A DNA stretch of 64,000 bases, taken from contig NZ_CAJVAS010000012.1 in the NCBI RefSeq assembly GCF_910593845.1, positions 1-64,000 of the forward strand, read 5' to 3'. Below the pieces are notes generated by a model. The model worked only from the letters and a program-made list of their open reading frames with translations. It searched no databases and was not told where the DNA came from. This document shows, one piece after another, positions 18,628-26,832 of the stretch; the stretch's first letter is position 1, and every line of letters begins with the position of its first letter. A program made the position numbers and the translations under genes. The stretch comes from Paenibacillus solanacearum (lineage in GTDB: Bacteria > Bacillota > Bacilli > Paenibacillales > NBRC-103111).

Positions 18628-19129
18628 GACGTTCAACACCTTTTCTCGACATGTTCCATTCATATCTTACCACTGGTTCGAGGTGTCGCCAACTCGATGT
18701 CCCGAATCGAGACAAGAGCCTCAGTTGAGTCCGAAGTGCCTAACGAGGAGCCTTTGTCCTTACTGGCGCTTGCTGGATCAAAACGACAAGCGGCGCGGGA
18801 CGAAGAAGAGTTCCGTTATGCGGAGAGAGGCGGTGCCGCGCAATGAATATGCAGCGTCAGTTACCCGTGAGATAACGCCATACTGCGAATTTAAGACGCA
18901 CCGGGAAACATACGCGATGCGTACTTTACAAAAAGCAATGATTGGAATATGATGAATTTGTATTATCAAATGAAATTTAGTTTCATTTAATGAAACTAAT
19001 TCATGAATAGGTTTCAGTTATACAATCCATCAGCTCAATGAGACAACAGGTCGATCCCCGAGCACATGATGCTCTATTTGCAGCACAGCATATTGCTTCA
19101 AAAAAAACAGGATAAAGGCGGTGCGGTAC
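18628..19129. other. Divergent intergenic region before the methyltransferase gene
   Basis: About 500 bases without a credible gene. Beyond one strong palindrome at 18977-18999 nothing was recognised. The region around 18940-19020 is AT-rich and probably holds the methyltransferase promoter. Confidence 0.55.
18977..18999. promoter_or_regulatory. 23-base perfect palindrome upstream of the methyltransferase
   Basis: Arms TTAGTTTCATT and AATGAAACTAA flank a single central T. Two overlapping weaker inverted repeats follow: TGAAAC / GTTTCA at about 18991-19017 and ATTCATGAAT. A cluster of TTTCAT half sites in an AT-rich promoter region suggests an operator. Confidence 0.5.
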
Positions 19130-19906
19130 ATGGATATCAAGAAAAAGGTTCTCGAGCAATTCGGTAAAAACGCGCAGGAATACGTGGACAGTCCGATCCA
19201 CTCCTCGCGTGACGATCTGGAGATTCTGGAGGCATGGGTGAAAGCCGAGCAGCCTGCCGCGGCGCTCGACATCGCAACCGGTGGAGGACATGCAGCGAAC
19301 ACGGTGGCCCCATGGGTAGGGCAATTGACGGCGCTGGACTTGACGCCCGAGGTATTACATGCGGCGGAGACGTACATTGCACGAAACGGGCATTCGAATG
19401 TCGCGTTCGTCCAAGGGGATGCGGAAGCGCTGCCGTTTGCCGCGAATACGTTCGAACTTGCCGTATGCCGTATTGCGGCGCATCATTTCCCGGACGTGGA
19501 CGCCTTTGTGAGCGAAGCGGTTCGGGTCATCAAGCCCGGCGGCTGTCTGCTGCTGCTCGATAATGTCGCGGCCGAAGCAGACGCGCTGGATGAGCTTTAC
19601 AACGAAATCGAGAAGCGGCGCGATCCGAGTCATGCCCGAGCTTGGAAAAAATCGGAGTGGCTGCGAAAGGTGGAGACGGCCGGACTGGAAACAGAACAGC
19701 TGCTTCAATTCCAGAAAACGTTCCAATTCGAATCCTGGTGCCACCGAATGAAATTTGACGGCGAACCGAGAGCGGCGCTGGAGCGCATGATGCTGGAGCA
19801 GCCGGCTGCCGTTCGGCGAGCGCTTGGATTGCAGACCGAGGACGGGAAGCTCGTCAGTTTCGAAGGCAAGTACATGATGCTGCGTGTGAGAAAGCCAGTA
19901 GTTTGA
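19130..19906 (+). CDS. Class I SAM-dependent methyltransferase
   Basis: This 258-residue cytosolic methyltransferase of the UbiE/type-11 kind has motif I (AALDIATGGGHAANT), motif II (VAFVQGDAEALPFAANTFEL) and motif III (VIKPGGCLLLLDN). The loop VCRIAAHHFPDVDAFV is typical of methylases acting on small molecules or quinone-like substrates. The true substrate is unknown. The ATG at 19130 has AGGCGGTG upstream; a GTG at 19121 is in frame but overlaps that site. No neighbour on the same strand within 350 bases gives context. Confidence 0.85.
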   Translation: MDIKKKVLEQFGKNAQEYVDSPIHSSRDDLEILEAWVKAEQPAAALDIATGGGHAANTVAPWVGQLTALDLTPEVLHAAETYIARNGHSNVAFVQGDAEALPFAANTFELAVCRIAAHHFPDVDAFVSEAVRVIKPGGCLLLLDNVAAEADALDELYNEIEKRRDPSHARAWKKSEWLRKVETAGLETEQLLQFQKTFQFESWCHRMKFDGEPRAALERMMLEQPAAVRRALGLQTEDGKLVSFEGKYMMLRVRKPVV

Positions 19907-20288
19907 GGCTGCCAGCTTTGTATCTTTCAAGAAGACATAGACGAGCGCTGTAACGCGGCGCTTTCGTATGATAAAGTCAGCCCAAGATGATACGCTTCGC
20001 TTCATAGACAGGTTTTATGATGTCACTTGTCTACAAATGGGGAGGAGGAGCCTATCAAGAGTGGCTGGCTTTTTGTTTTGTGGAGACGTAGTTGGCAGTT
20101 CGGACGTGCTGCCGATCGACTGAAATGGTGGAGAGCGATTCATTTTTACGATAGCATCCGATGTAAATTACCGGTATAATTTCCATTAGGAAGGCATCCG
20201 ATTGGAGCCTTACCTGAAGTGATCCAAAGCAGTATGCACTACAAAAAAAGCTCTGATCCGAAACGGACAGGGACTTGGGAGGCGCTTT
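19907..20288. other. Intergenic region, nothing recognised
   Basis: About 380 bases between the methyltransferase and the PanB-like gene. No gene, clear terminator or riboswitch-like structure was identified. Confidence 0.5.
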
Positions 20289-21113
20289 ATGAAAAAAACG
20301 ATGGCACATCTGCACGAGAAGAAGAACAACGGGCAAAAAATCGTCATGCTCACTTGTTACGATTATCGGACGGCCGTGCTGCAAGAACAGGCGGGCGTGG
20401 ACGTCATCTTCGTCGGTGACAGTGTCGGCACCAACGTATTAGGCTACGGCAGGGAAACGGAAGTCACGCTGGATGAAATATTGTATCATTTGAAAATGGT
20501 CAAACGCGGAGTCCACGATGCGTACCTGCTCGCCGATATGCCGTATCGGACTTACGAAGAGCCCGAGATGGCACTAATGACGGCGAACAAATTGCTGGCC
20601 CAAGGAGCCGATGGGGTTAAGCTTGAAGGGATGCAAGCTCCGGTCATCGAGCTGCTGCATGAGCACGGCATCGAAGTATGGGCGCATCTTGGCTACAATC
20701 CGCAATTCCATGAGAATGTGGCCGCTCAAGGCAAAACTTTCGAAGATGCGGCCGTCTTGGTGGAGGGGGCATTGGAGCTGCAGCAAGCGGGCGCCTGCAT
20801 GCTGGTCTTGGAACTGATTCCCGAGGAGCTTGCGGACATCGTTACGAAACGGCTGTCCATTCCTACGATCGGGATTGCTGCGGGCCGGCACACGGATGGG
20901 CAAGTGCTAATCGTCCATGACATGCTGGGCATGAACCCTCAAAAACTGCGTCATGTCAAACCTTATTTCAATTTTAACGAGCAGGCGCTTCAGGCGTTTC
21001 ACGCTTATGCCGAAGAGGTGCGCCAGTGTCAGTTTCCCGAAGAAATGCATGTAAGACATATGAAGGAATCCGAATTGCGGCGCGTCGAGGAATGGCTGCG
21101 GTCTGTACCGTAA
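20289..21113 (+). CDS. panB: 3-methyl-2-oxobutanoate hydroxymethyltransferase (PanB-like)
   Basis: This 274-residue enzyme of the ketopantoate hydroxymethyltransferase fold would transfer a hydroxymethyl group from methylene-tetrahydrofolate to 2-oxoisovalerate for pantothenate synthesis. Signatures are VMLTCYDYRTAVLQEQAGVD, the magnesium-binding FVGDSVGTNVLGY, GADGVKLEGM, the PTIGIAAGRHTDGQVLIVHD segment and the C-terminal EEMH region. The loop GYGRETEVTLDEILYHLKMV differs from the usual GY..T.PVT..DMI.H, so it may be a paralogue rather than the housekeeping enzyme. It stands alone, without panC or panD. GGGAGGCG precedes the ATG, and a perfect terminator hairpin follows 125 bases downstream. 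Confidence 0.85.
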   Translation: MKKTMAHLHEKKNNGQKIVMLTCYDYRTAVLQEQAGVDVIFVGDSVGTNVLGYGRETEVTLDEILYHLKMVKRGVHDAYLLADMPYRTYEEPEMALMTANKLLAQGADGVKLEGMQAPVIELLHEHGIEVWAHLGYNPQFHENVAAQGKTFEDAAVLVEGALELQQAGACMLVLELIPEELADIVTKRLSIPTIGIAAGRHTDGQVLIVHDMLGMNPQKLRHVKPYFNFNEQALQAFHAYAEEVRQCQFPEEMHVRHMKESELRRVEEWLRSVP

Positions 21114-21237
21114 CTGTCATGTCACTCGATAGACATTGATGCAGCATCGTCCAAGGGCGCAGAGCTATAGTGCGGAGCGCCGAAGGTCGGGCTGTCATCG
21201 AAGTGGAACGGATCGCCGCAACAACGTTAAAATATTC

Positions 21238-21264
21238 AAAAGCAGCCGCAGCGGCTGCTTTTGT
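21238..21264 (+). terminator. Terminator after the PanB-like gene
   Basis: AAAAGCAGCCG pairs perfectly with CGGCTGCTTTT around a three-base loop. It could work on either strand. Confidence 0.8.
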
Positions 21265-21356
21265 CGTTTCCGGACATTTGTGCGCCGCGTCGAATGTTCT
21301 TCTCTGCTGACTTTCCTTTTCGGTAAGTTGATTTCAAACGGCAACCCTCCATTCAC

Positions 21357-21386
21357 TTGACAAGGTTAATTAACCGGTAGTAAAAT
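21357..21386 (+). promoter_or_regulatory. Promoter with palindromic operator in the spacer
   Basis: TTGACA at 21357-21362 and TAAAAT at 21381-21386 are 18 bases apart. The spacer contains the perfect palindrome GGTTAATTAACC (21364-21375). TetR-family repressors often bind exactly there. The downstream TetR gene begins 370 bases later, so the transcript would have a long leader. Confidence 0.6.
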
Positions 21387-21401
21387 AATATCCAGAGGAA
21401 G

Positions 21402-21448
21402 TTGAACAAATGTTCAAAACAATCGTTCAAAACAATCGTTCAATCAAG
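21402..21448. repeat. Palindrome and direct repeats rich in GTTCAA
   Basis: TTGAACA-AA-TGTTCAA is a perfect inverted repeat at 21402-21417. It overlaps GTTCAAAACAATC, present twice in tandem (21412-21424 and 21425-21437), and a third partial GTTCAATC. This lies just downstream of the predicted promoter. Confidence 0.65.
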
Positions 21449-21755
21449 TGCACACAAGCGAGAAAGCGACGATAAACCGAGGAAATGACTAAGCCGATTG
21501 TACGCGTAAACCGCAACCGCAACGTTTCCGGCGATCCGGTGCTGCAGCCACAACTGTAATTGTGTGTAAATGCCTTGTGCGCGGTGAAGAAGCATAAGCA
21601 AGTCTTATTGAAATAATATGGGATATTATGGTTTATCTAGTGACTTCAGTTCAGGCGATTTAGACAGCTGAGGCGGTCACCACCTACTACGGAATAAACA
21701 AAGGAAACGCAGCAAGCTCGAGCATCGGGCCTAGTGCTACCAAAAGGAGGGACTT

Positions 21756-22364
21756 ATGAAAAACGATATACAGGGGAAAGACGTAAAACTGAAAATTTTA
21801 AACGCAGCCAAAACGCTGTTCGCCCAAAAAGGGTACGAAGGAACGACGGTCCGGCAAATATGCGATGAAGCCGGCGTTGCGCTGGCGCTCGTATCGTATC
21901 ATTTCGGCGGCAAGGAGAATGTGTTCTACGCGCTGTTCGAGACATATGCGCCGAGCTTTTTGCAGAAGGCGTACGATCTTGCGGATCCGGTAGCCGATCT
22001 TCAGTCGCTGATCCGCGAGTTTGCGCGATTCCGGCTTGCGGAGCCGGAGCTGATCAATTTGCTGCAGCAAGAAGTGATGATGCAGAGCCCGCGTCTGGAA
22101 AAGGTGCAGCACATCGTCTACGCTTTGTGGCTCCAGCTGCGCGCGATTCTTGAAGCCGGCAAACGGCAAGGACGGTTCGAATATGAGTCGCTGCGGCATA
22201 CGGTTCATTTTGTCGTAGGCACGCTCATTTTTACCCGCAACAGCCCGTTCTTGGATCCGGTGCTGCAGTCGAAGGAGGACCTCCCGGTCAAGGAGGAACA
22301 GGAGGACGTTATCCGGTATACGATCAGTTATATTTTGAACGGTTTAAAATGCAATACACCGTAA
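21756..22364 (+). CDS. TetR/AcrR-family transcriptional regulator
   Basis: This 202-residue regulator has an N-terminal TetR helix-turn-helix (AKTLFAQKGYEGTTVRQICD, EAGVALALVSYHFGGKENVF). The ligand domain (about 60-195) resembles the AcrR-like repressors that control efflux pumps. AAAAGGAGGG precedes the ATG. The HlyD-type adaptor starts 37 bases after its stop and the permease overlaps that gene, so the three form an operon. Ligand-relieved repression of its own operon is the usual arrangement in such clusters; here it is inferred. The operator may be one of the palindromes upstream at 21364 or 21402. Confidence 0.88.
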   Translation: MKNDIQGKDVKLKILNAAKTLFAQKGYEGTTVRQICDEAGVALALVSYHFGGKENVFYALFETYAPSFLQKAYDLADPVADLQSLIREFARFRLAEPELINLLQQEVMMQSPRLEKVQHIVYALWLQLRAILEAGKRQGRFEYESLRHTVHFVVGTLIFTRNSPFLDPVLQSKEDLPVKEEQEDVIRYTISYILNGLKCNTP

Positions 22365-22401
22365 CGGTTTCAGCGGGAAAGACGGAGAGGGGAACATCGG
22401 G

Positions 22402-23604
22402 ATGAAGAAACAGGTGGTAGCGATCGTCGTATTGGCTTTGGCGCTGAGCGGGGGCGGCTGGATGCTGGCCGCGGACGGCAAAGACGCCGTAACGCTTGCA
22501 AGCGCGCGTAAAGCGAGCATATTAACAGCGGAGCAGGTGAATGTGTCGTTCCAAGGGGTCGGCGGCAAGATCGTCACGCTGACGGCGATGGAGGAGCAGG
22601 CCGTCAAGAAAGGCGACGTGTTGATGGCGCTCGACCCGACGGACGTCGATCTGCAGTTGAAGAAGGCGCAGGCCGATGTGGAGCTGACGACGCTCAAGAT
22701 CGGGCAGGCGGAGGACGGCATCGCGGTGGCGGAGAGCAAGCTGGGCAACGCGGTGAAGCAGGCGCAGCTCGGGCTGTCGCAGGCGCGAACGCAGCAGGCT
22801 CAGGTGGCTGAAGGGGCGCGCGCGGAGGATATCGAGCGGCAGAAGCTGGCGGTGGAGGCGGCTGAGGAGTCGTACTCGCACGCGATGAAGATGTATAACC
22901 AACTGCGCAATATTCAAGATACATACGAGGGCAACGCGTATTCGTACAAAGACTACCGCGATGCGGTCGAGAATGCGCGCAGCCAGGTTGCGACGCTGGA
23001 GAACGCCAGAAACCAGCAGCAAGCGGCGCTGAATAAAATGCTGAACGGCGCGACGGACAAGGAGCGGCAGCAGGCCACGCTCCAGACAGACAAGGCGCAG
23101 GCGGTGCTCGAGCAGCAGCAGCTGGCGGAAGGGGACATCAACAACCAGCGCATCGGCATTGACGCGCTGCACAAGCAGTTGGAGCAGCAGCGCATTGTGC
23201 TGGAGTCGCTGAACGTGCAGAAGGAGCGGATGACGCTGCGGGCGCCGGCGGACGGGAAGGTCGTGAAGGTCGTGCCGAAGCTCGGGGAAAATGTCGGTTC
23301 GGGAACGCCGGTAGTGCTGCTCGAAACCGGCAAGCTGTACTTCGACCTGTATGTGGATGAGCGGCAGGTCGGCAAGTTCCAGCCGGATTCGGCGGTGCCG
23401 ACGCGATTCGCTGCGCTGCCGGATCAGGTAGAAGGCAAAGTACGGTTCGTCACGGCTGCGCCGCAATTCGCCGCATTGCGCATGAGCCGGGAGAAAGGTA
23501 CGGCCGATTTGAATACGTTCCAGATTCGCATCTATGTCGAGCGGACCGACAAGCTGCTGCCGGGGATGACTGCGGAGGTGCAGGTTGATGAAATCCCATC
23601 TTGA
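22402..23604 (+). CDS. HlyD-type membrane fusion (adaptor) protein
   Basis: This 400-residue adaptor has one N-terminal membrane anchor (VVAIVVLALALSGGGWMLA). A first half lipoyl strand (GVGGKIVTLTAMEEQAVKKG) is followed by a long coiled-coil hairpin of about residues 75-275, rich in Gln, Ala and Glu. The second half lipoyl strand reads LRAPADGKVVKVVPKLGENV and leads into a beta-barrel domain. In Gram-positive bacteria such proteins link an inner membrane exporter to the cell exterior. Its last 17 bases overlap the ABC-2 permease gene. The pair resembles YbhG/YhhJ-like systems. Confidence 0.88.
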   Translation: MKKQVVAIVVLALALSGGGWMLAADGKDAVTLASARKASILTAEQVNVSFQGVGGKIVTLTAMEEQAVKKGDVLMALDPTDVDLQLKKAQADVELTTLKIGQAEDGIAVAESKLGNAVKQAQLGLSQARTQQAQVAEGARAEDIERQKLAVEAAEESYSHAMKMYNQLRNIQDTYEGNAYSYKDYRDAVENARSQVATLENARNQQQAALNKMLNGATDKERQQATLQTDKAQAVLEQQQLAEGDINNQRIGIDALHKQLEQQRIVLESLNVQKERMTLRAPADGKVVKVVPKLGENVGSGTPVVLLETGKLYFDLYVDERQVGKFQPDSAVPTRFAALPDQVEGKVRFVTAAPQFAALRMSREKGTADLNTFQIRIYVERTDKLLPGMTAEVQVDEIPS

Positions 23605-24742
23605 CGAGTGGCGGGTCGCGCTGTCCGGCAAATTCATTCCCGCGATTCTGATCGCTCCGCTGCTTGTGGCCGCCTTGTTCGGCTATATGTTCCGGAACAG
23701 CCAGATCAACGAGGCGCCGATTGCCGTCGTCGACGAAGATAACAGCTCGTACAGCCGCAGCTTCATCGACAAAGTAAATGCGACGCAGTACATGGACGTT
23801 ACTGGCGTATTCAACGAAGCGGTCGCGCCGGAAACGCTGATGGCCAATGAGAAGTATATGGCGGTCATCTACCTTCCGCGGGGCATGGAGGAGCTGCGCT
23901 TGCAGGGCAAGTCCATCAATGTCGGTCTGTTGATTGATAATTCGATGCCGTCGGCGGTCGGCAACATTCGTACGGGCATGCAGGAGCTGATCACGATCGA
24001 GAACACGTCGCTATCGGTCGGCAAGCTGAAAGTCATGGGTTTGGGCGACGAGGCGGCAATGGGCATGGCGGCGCCATTTTCGCTCCAGCAGCGGCTGCTG
24101 TTCAATCCGACGTCCGACTTCATCGGGTTTATGGTTATCGGCTTCGTGAACGTCGTGGCGCTCGGCATTACGGCGATCGCAGCCGCTTCGATCGTTCCCC
24201 GGCTGCGCGTGGAAGGAACGCTTGGTGAAGCGCTTCGCGCACCGATCGCGCTATGGTCGCGGGTTGTACCTTACGCCGTCGTCTCCTGCATCAGCTTGCT
24301 GCTCGCCTTCGGCCTGCTCAAGCAGCTTGGCGGACTTCGGTTCGTCGGATCGGCGCTCGCGTTCATCGTTCCGCTGCTGCTCTACACGCTGACCGTCAGC
24401 CTCATGGGCATGGTCGTCGGCTGGACGGCGGCTGACCCGTCGAAGGTGGCGCTGCGCACATACGCGATCGTGTATCCATCCTTTATGCTGTCCGGCGTAC
24501 AGGTGGCGCCGATCATATTCCCGGCTCCGATCCAGGCGATCAGCCATATGATGCCGCTCACTTGGCTGTTCAAGTTCATTCGCGGTATGGGCTACCGGGG
24601 AGGACGCCTGACGTACTACGTTCAGGAAATGGGCGTGTTCGTGGCGATGATCGGCATCTTATCGCTGCTCGTCGGCTTGCTGACGCTGAGAGAGACGCGA
24701 AAGGCCAAGCTTCGCGCGAACTTAAGCGAGGCTGCCGCCTAA
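23588..24742 (+). CDS. ABC-2 type permease (YhhJ/YbhS-like)
   Basis: This 384-residue permease has an N-terminal helix (FIPAILIAPLLVAALFGYMF) and a large extracellular domain of about 170 residues (APIAVVDEDNSSYSRSFIDK). Five C-terminal helices follow, and LTWLFKFIRGMGYRGG sits before the last one. The pattern matches ABC-2 exporters that work with HlyD adaptors. The start at 23588 lies inside the adaptor gene, indicating coupling. No ATP-binding subunit is encoded next to it; the only ATPase in the window is the third gene of the separate exporter at 26-28.7 kb. The substrate is unknown; drug or lipid export is typical of the family. Confidence 0.85.
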   Translation: MKSHLDEWRVALSGKFIPAILIAPLLVAALFGYMFRNSQINEAPIAVVDEDNSSYSRSFIDKVNATQYMDVTGVFNEAVAPETLMANEKYMAVIYLPRGMEELRLQGKSINVGLLIDNSMPSAVGNIRTGMQELITIENTSLSVGKLKVMGLGDEAAMGMAAPFSLQQRLLFNPTSDFIGFMVIGFVNVVALGITAIAAASIVPRLRVEGTLGEALRAPIALWSRVVPYAVVSCISLLLAFGLLKQLGGLRFVGSALAFIVPLLLYTLTVSLMGMVVGWTAADPSKVALRTYAIVYPSFMLSGVQVAPIIFPAPIQAISHMMPLTWLFKFIRGMGYRGGRLTYYVQEMGVFVAMIGILSLLVGLLTLRETRKAKLRANLSEAAA

Positions 24743-24898
24743 TGGAACCGGCAAGCGCTGACGTTCCTCCCGAGCCGGCAGAGCATCCCTTACTCCGTGT
24801 GCTGCCCTTGCCGAGCAGTACAGTACAGCACGCGCAAGAAGGGGCTCCGTCAGCTTTGGCTGTGGAGATCGGAGCTGGGCAGCGGACTTATCGTAATG

Positions 24899-24955
24899 AA
24901 ACAAGCACCTCATCGCCGTCGGCTCAAGGGAGCAGGCGACCGAGGTGCTTGTTTT
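24899..24955. terminator. Bidirectional terminator between convergent genes
   Basis: AAACAAGCACCTC (24899-24911) pairs with GAGGTGCTTGTTTT (24942-24955). Either strand ends in a T run. It serves the permease gene on the plus strand and the unknown gene on the minus strand. Confidence 0.75.
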
Positions 24956-24973
24956 GTCATGCTGCGGGCTTCC

Positions 24974-25843
24974 TTAGCGCGCCCGTTTTCTCGGTACGAC
25001 CGACGAATGAAGCCACGGCGCGACGGCGTTGCGGCTAGGTCTGGCCGGGGCTGCAGACAAGGCTGCCAGCGCACGTCCCGACGCGGCATGGCGAGGCGCG
25101 CTTTTTTTTGTTGGCCGTGCCGGCGGCAAGGGCTTCGCTAGTAGCGCCGGAGCGGGGGGATTGCTTTTCCGCGGCTGCGGCTGCTTGGGTCGACGGACCG
25201 ATACGCTCGATTGCTCGACCGCGAACGGCTCGGCTTGCGTCACGCCTTCCGGCAAGCCGAGCACGCGGGTAGCGTGGTTGTATTCGAGTAAGTAGGTGCC
25301 GTTTTGCGTGATGCCGAGCTTGACTGCCGCTTGCACCGGAAGGATGCAGGATTCGTCAAGCTCGTTTTCCGGCACATGCAGTCGAAGCTTGACGGGCGAG
25401 GCGTTTCGTTTGACCGTAATCGCAGATTTTGCCGGATGCCGGATGCCGAGCATGCTGAGCAGCGAATAGCCCATGACGATCCTCTGCTGACGGCTCGGAT
25501 GCCGTTCGATCTGAACGTTCGCATGGTAACGGCTGACCGAAACGGGCGCGATTTTCATTTCCATCTTATCGTCCAACGTCACGCGGCAGCGCGAGCCGTT
25601 CGCAAGGCCCAGTTGTTTGGCGGTTTGCGGATGCAGCTCCATATAATGAAAGGAGCATTCGTTCGAGCTTTCGCGAACGATCCGAACTTCTTTCTCCTCA
25701 CTTCCCTTGCTCAAGGTGACCGTCATGCCGTCTTGAAGGCCGTAAAGTTCATGAGGATACCCGTTCATGCAGTCCGTCACCAGTACCATGCTGGACGCAT
25801 CCACATCGGAGCTTACCCATACATCCAATATTCCCATTGCCAT
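24974..25843 (-). CDS. Protein of unknown function with internal duplication and basic tail
   Basis: I do not recognise this 289-residue protein. Residues of about 20-105 and 115-195 look like two copies of one beta-rich unit: ELHPQTAKQLGLANGSRCRV in the first matches CILPVQAAVKLGITQNGTYL in the second. The segment between them carries SMLGIRHPAKSAITVKRN. The last 90 residues are low-complexity, rich in Pro, Ala, Lys and Arg, and probably disordered or nucleic-acid/polymer binding. There is no signal peptide or membrane helix. The ATG at 25843 follows GGGGTGATGAAGA. It has no partner on its strand within 160 bases; a spore or envelope role would be a guess. Confidence 0.65.
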   Translation of the reverse strand: MAMGILDVWVSSDVDASSMVLVTDCMNGYPHELYGLQDGMTVTLSKGSEEKEVRIVRESSNECSFHYMELHPQTAKQLGLANGSRCRVTLDDKMEMKIAPVSVSRYHANVQIERHPSRQQRIVMGYSLLSMLGIRHPAKSAITVKRNASPVKLRLHVPENELDESCILPVQAAVKLGITQNGTYLLEYNHATRVLGLPEGVTQAEPFAVEQSSVSVRRPKQPQPRKSNPPAPALLAKPLPPARPTKKSAPRHAASGRALAALSAAPARPSRNAVAPWLHSSVVPRKRAR

Positions 25844-26006
25844 TCTTCATCACCCCAAGTGTTCAGCTTCGCTCGTGACAAACGTCATTCTACAGCATAT
25901 GCATCAGGGGGATTCGCGGACTGTACCAATGTCCCTACTCTTCCGGACGAATGGAGACTCCGGACAGGAAACGGCAGGCCGTCATGCGGGTGCTGAGGGT
26001 AGGAGA

Positions 26007-26828
26007 CTACCCCGCGACGCTGGAATAGGTTCTCAGGCCGTAGGTCCAGACGGCGTAAGCCAGCAGCATGACCCCGACCGCCGTCGCCGGAACGCCCCAT
26101 AGCGCCCAGCCGTACAGGTCGGGTCTTAGCAAGTAAGCGGCGGGATAGAAGCTGCCGATAGCGTAAGGAATCACGTAAGTTAACAGCCCGCGCAGCGCCG
26201 GGTGGAATATGTCCATCGGGTAGCGGGTGAAATCGAACAGCCAGTTGATCGGATAGATGAGCGAGCGCACTTCATGCACCCAGAACGTCAGTACGCTGAT
26301 GACGAGCAGCACGGCAAACTGGATGACTGCGCTGCATACTAGGGCGATCAGGGCATAAAGGACGCTTCCCGGCGTCCAGGCCAGATGCAGCTGAGAAGCC
26401 GCGTACGTCATAATGACCATACCGGTCGCCAGCTGGCCTACCCCGTTCAAATCTTGAGAGTAGCCGATCGCCTGGAAGAGCACGCCGACAGGGCGCACCA
26501 GCATGACGTCCAGACGACCGCGGCGTATATAACCGGTGAGCGAGAACGGCGCGTTAAAAAAAGTTTGATTCAATGCCCTCGCTGTCGCCGCAAGCCCGAA
26601 TATGAACACAAGCTCGTAAAAATTCCAATCGGCGAGTGCCGGAATGCGCTGGAAAATGACGGTCAAAAATACGAGTGTGCTTCCTTGTGCGAGTATACCG
26701 GCGATGAGAGCAATGAACGTATCGGCACGGTATTCGACGAGCGTTTTGAAGTATACTTTTAAAAATTGCGCGTACATTCCCGTCAAAAAGGCCGTTTGCT
26801 GCAGCGCATTTCGCTTCGGCGGAATCAT
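26007..26828 (-). CDS. ABC-2 family exporter permease, second subunit
   Basis: This 273-residue integral membrane protein has six predicted helices. It belongs to the ABC-2-like permease group that occurs as a pair with a second permease and a drug-type ATPase. Visible marks are TLVEYRADTFIALIAGILAQ at the N-terminus and the amphipathic loop GRLDVMLVRPVGVLFQAIGY. PINWLFDFTRYPMDIFHPAL leads to the last helices. GGGGTGATCC precedes the ATG, and it starts four bases after the first permease stop. It is the last gene of a three-gene operon. The transported substrate is unknown. Confidence 0.87.
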   Translation of the reverse strand: MIPPKRNALQQTAFLTGMYAQFLKVYFKTLVEYRADTFIALIAGILAQGSTLVFLTVIFQRIPALADWNFYELVFIFGLAATARALNQTFFNAPFSLTGYIRRGRLDVMLVRPVGVLFQAIGYSQDLNGVGQLATGMVIMTYAASQLHLAWTPGSVLYALIALVCSAVIQFAVLLVISVLTFWVHEVRSLIYPINWLFDFTRYPMDIFHPALRGLLTYVIPYAIGSFYPAAYLLRPDLYGWALWGVPATAVGVMLLAYAVWTYGLRTYSSVAG

Positions 26829-26832
26829 CGGA

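Larger units (their letters stand above)
21114..21755. other. Long leader or control region before the TetR operon
   Basis: About 640 bases. It holds the panB terminator, a consensus-like promoter with a palindrome in its spacer, and a cluster of GTTCAA repeats. A 24-codon frame at 21485 preceded by GAGGAA was seen but is too short to support. Confidence 0.55.

Noticed and set aside
21485..21559. A 24-codon frame after GAGGAA in the TetR leader
   Set aside because: Too short to support without conservation, although it could be a leader peptide.
22522..23637. A 371-codon minus-strand frame opposite the HlyD adaptor gene
   Set aside because: The leucine/arginine-rich sequence reflects the antisense of a glutamine-rich coiled coil; no start signal.
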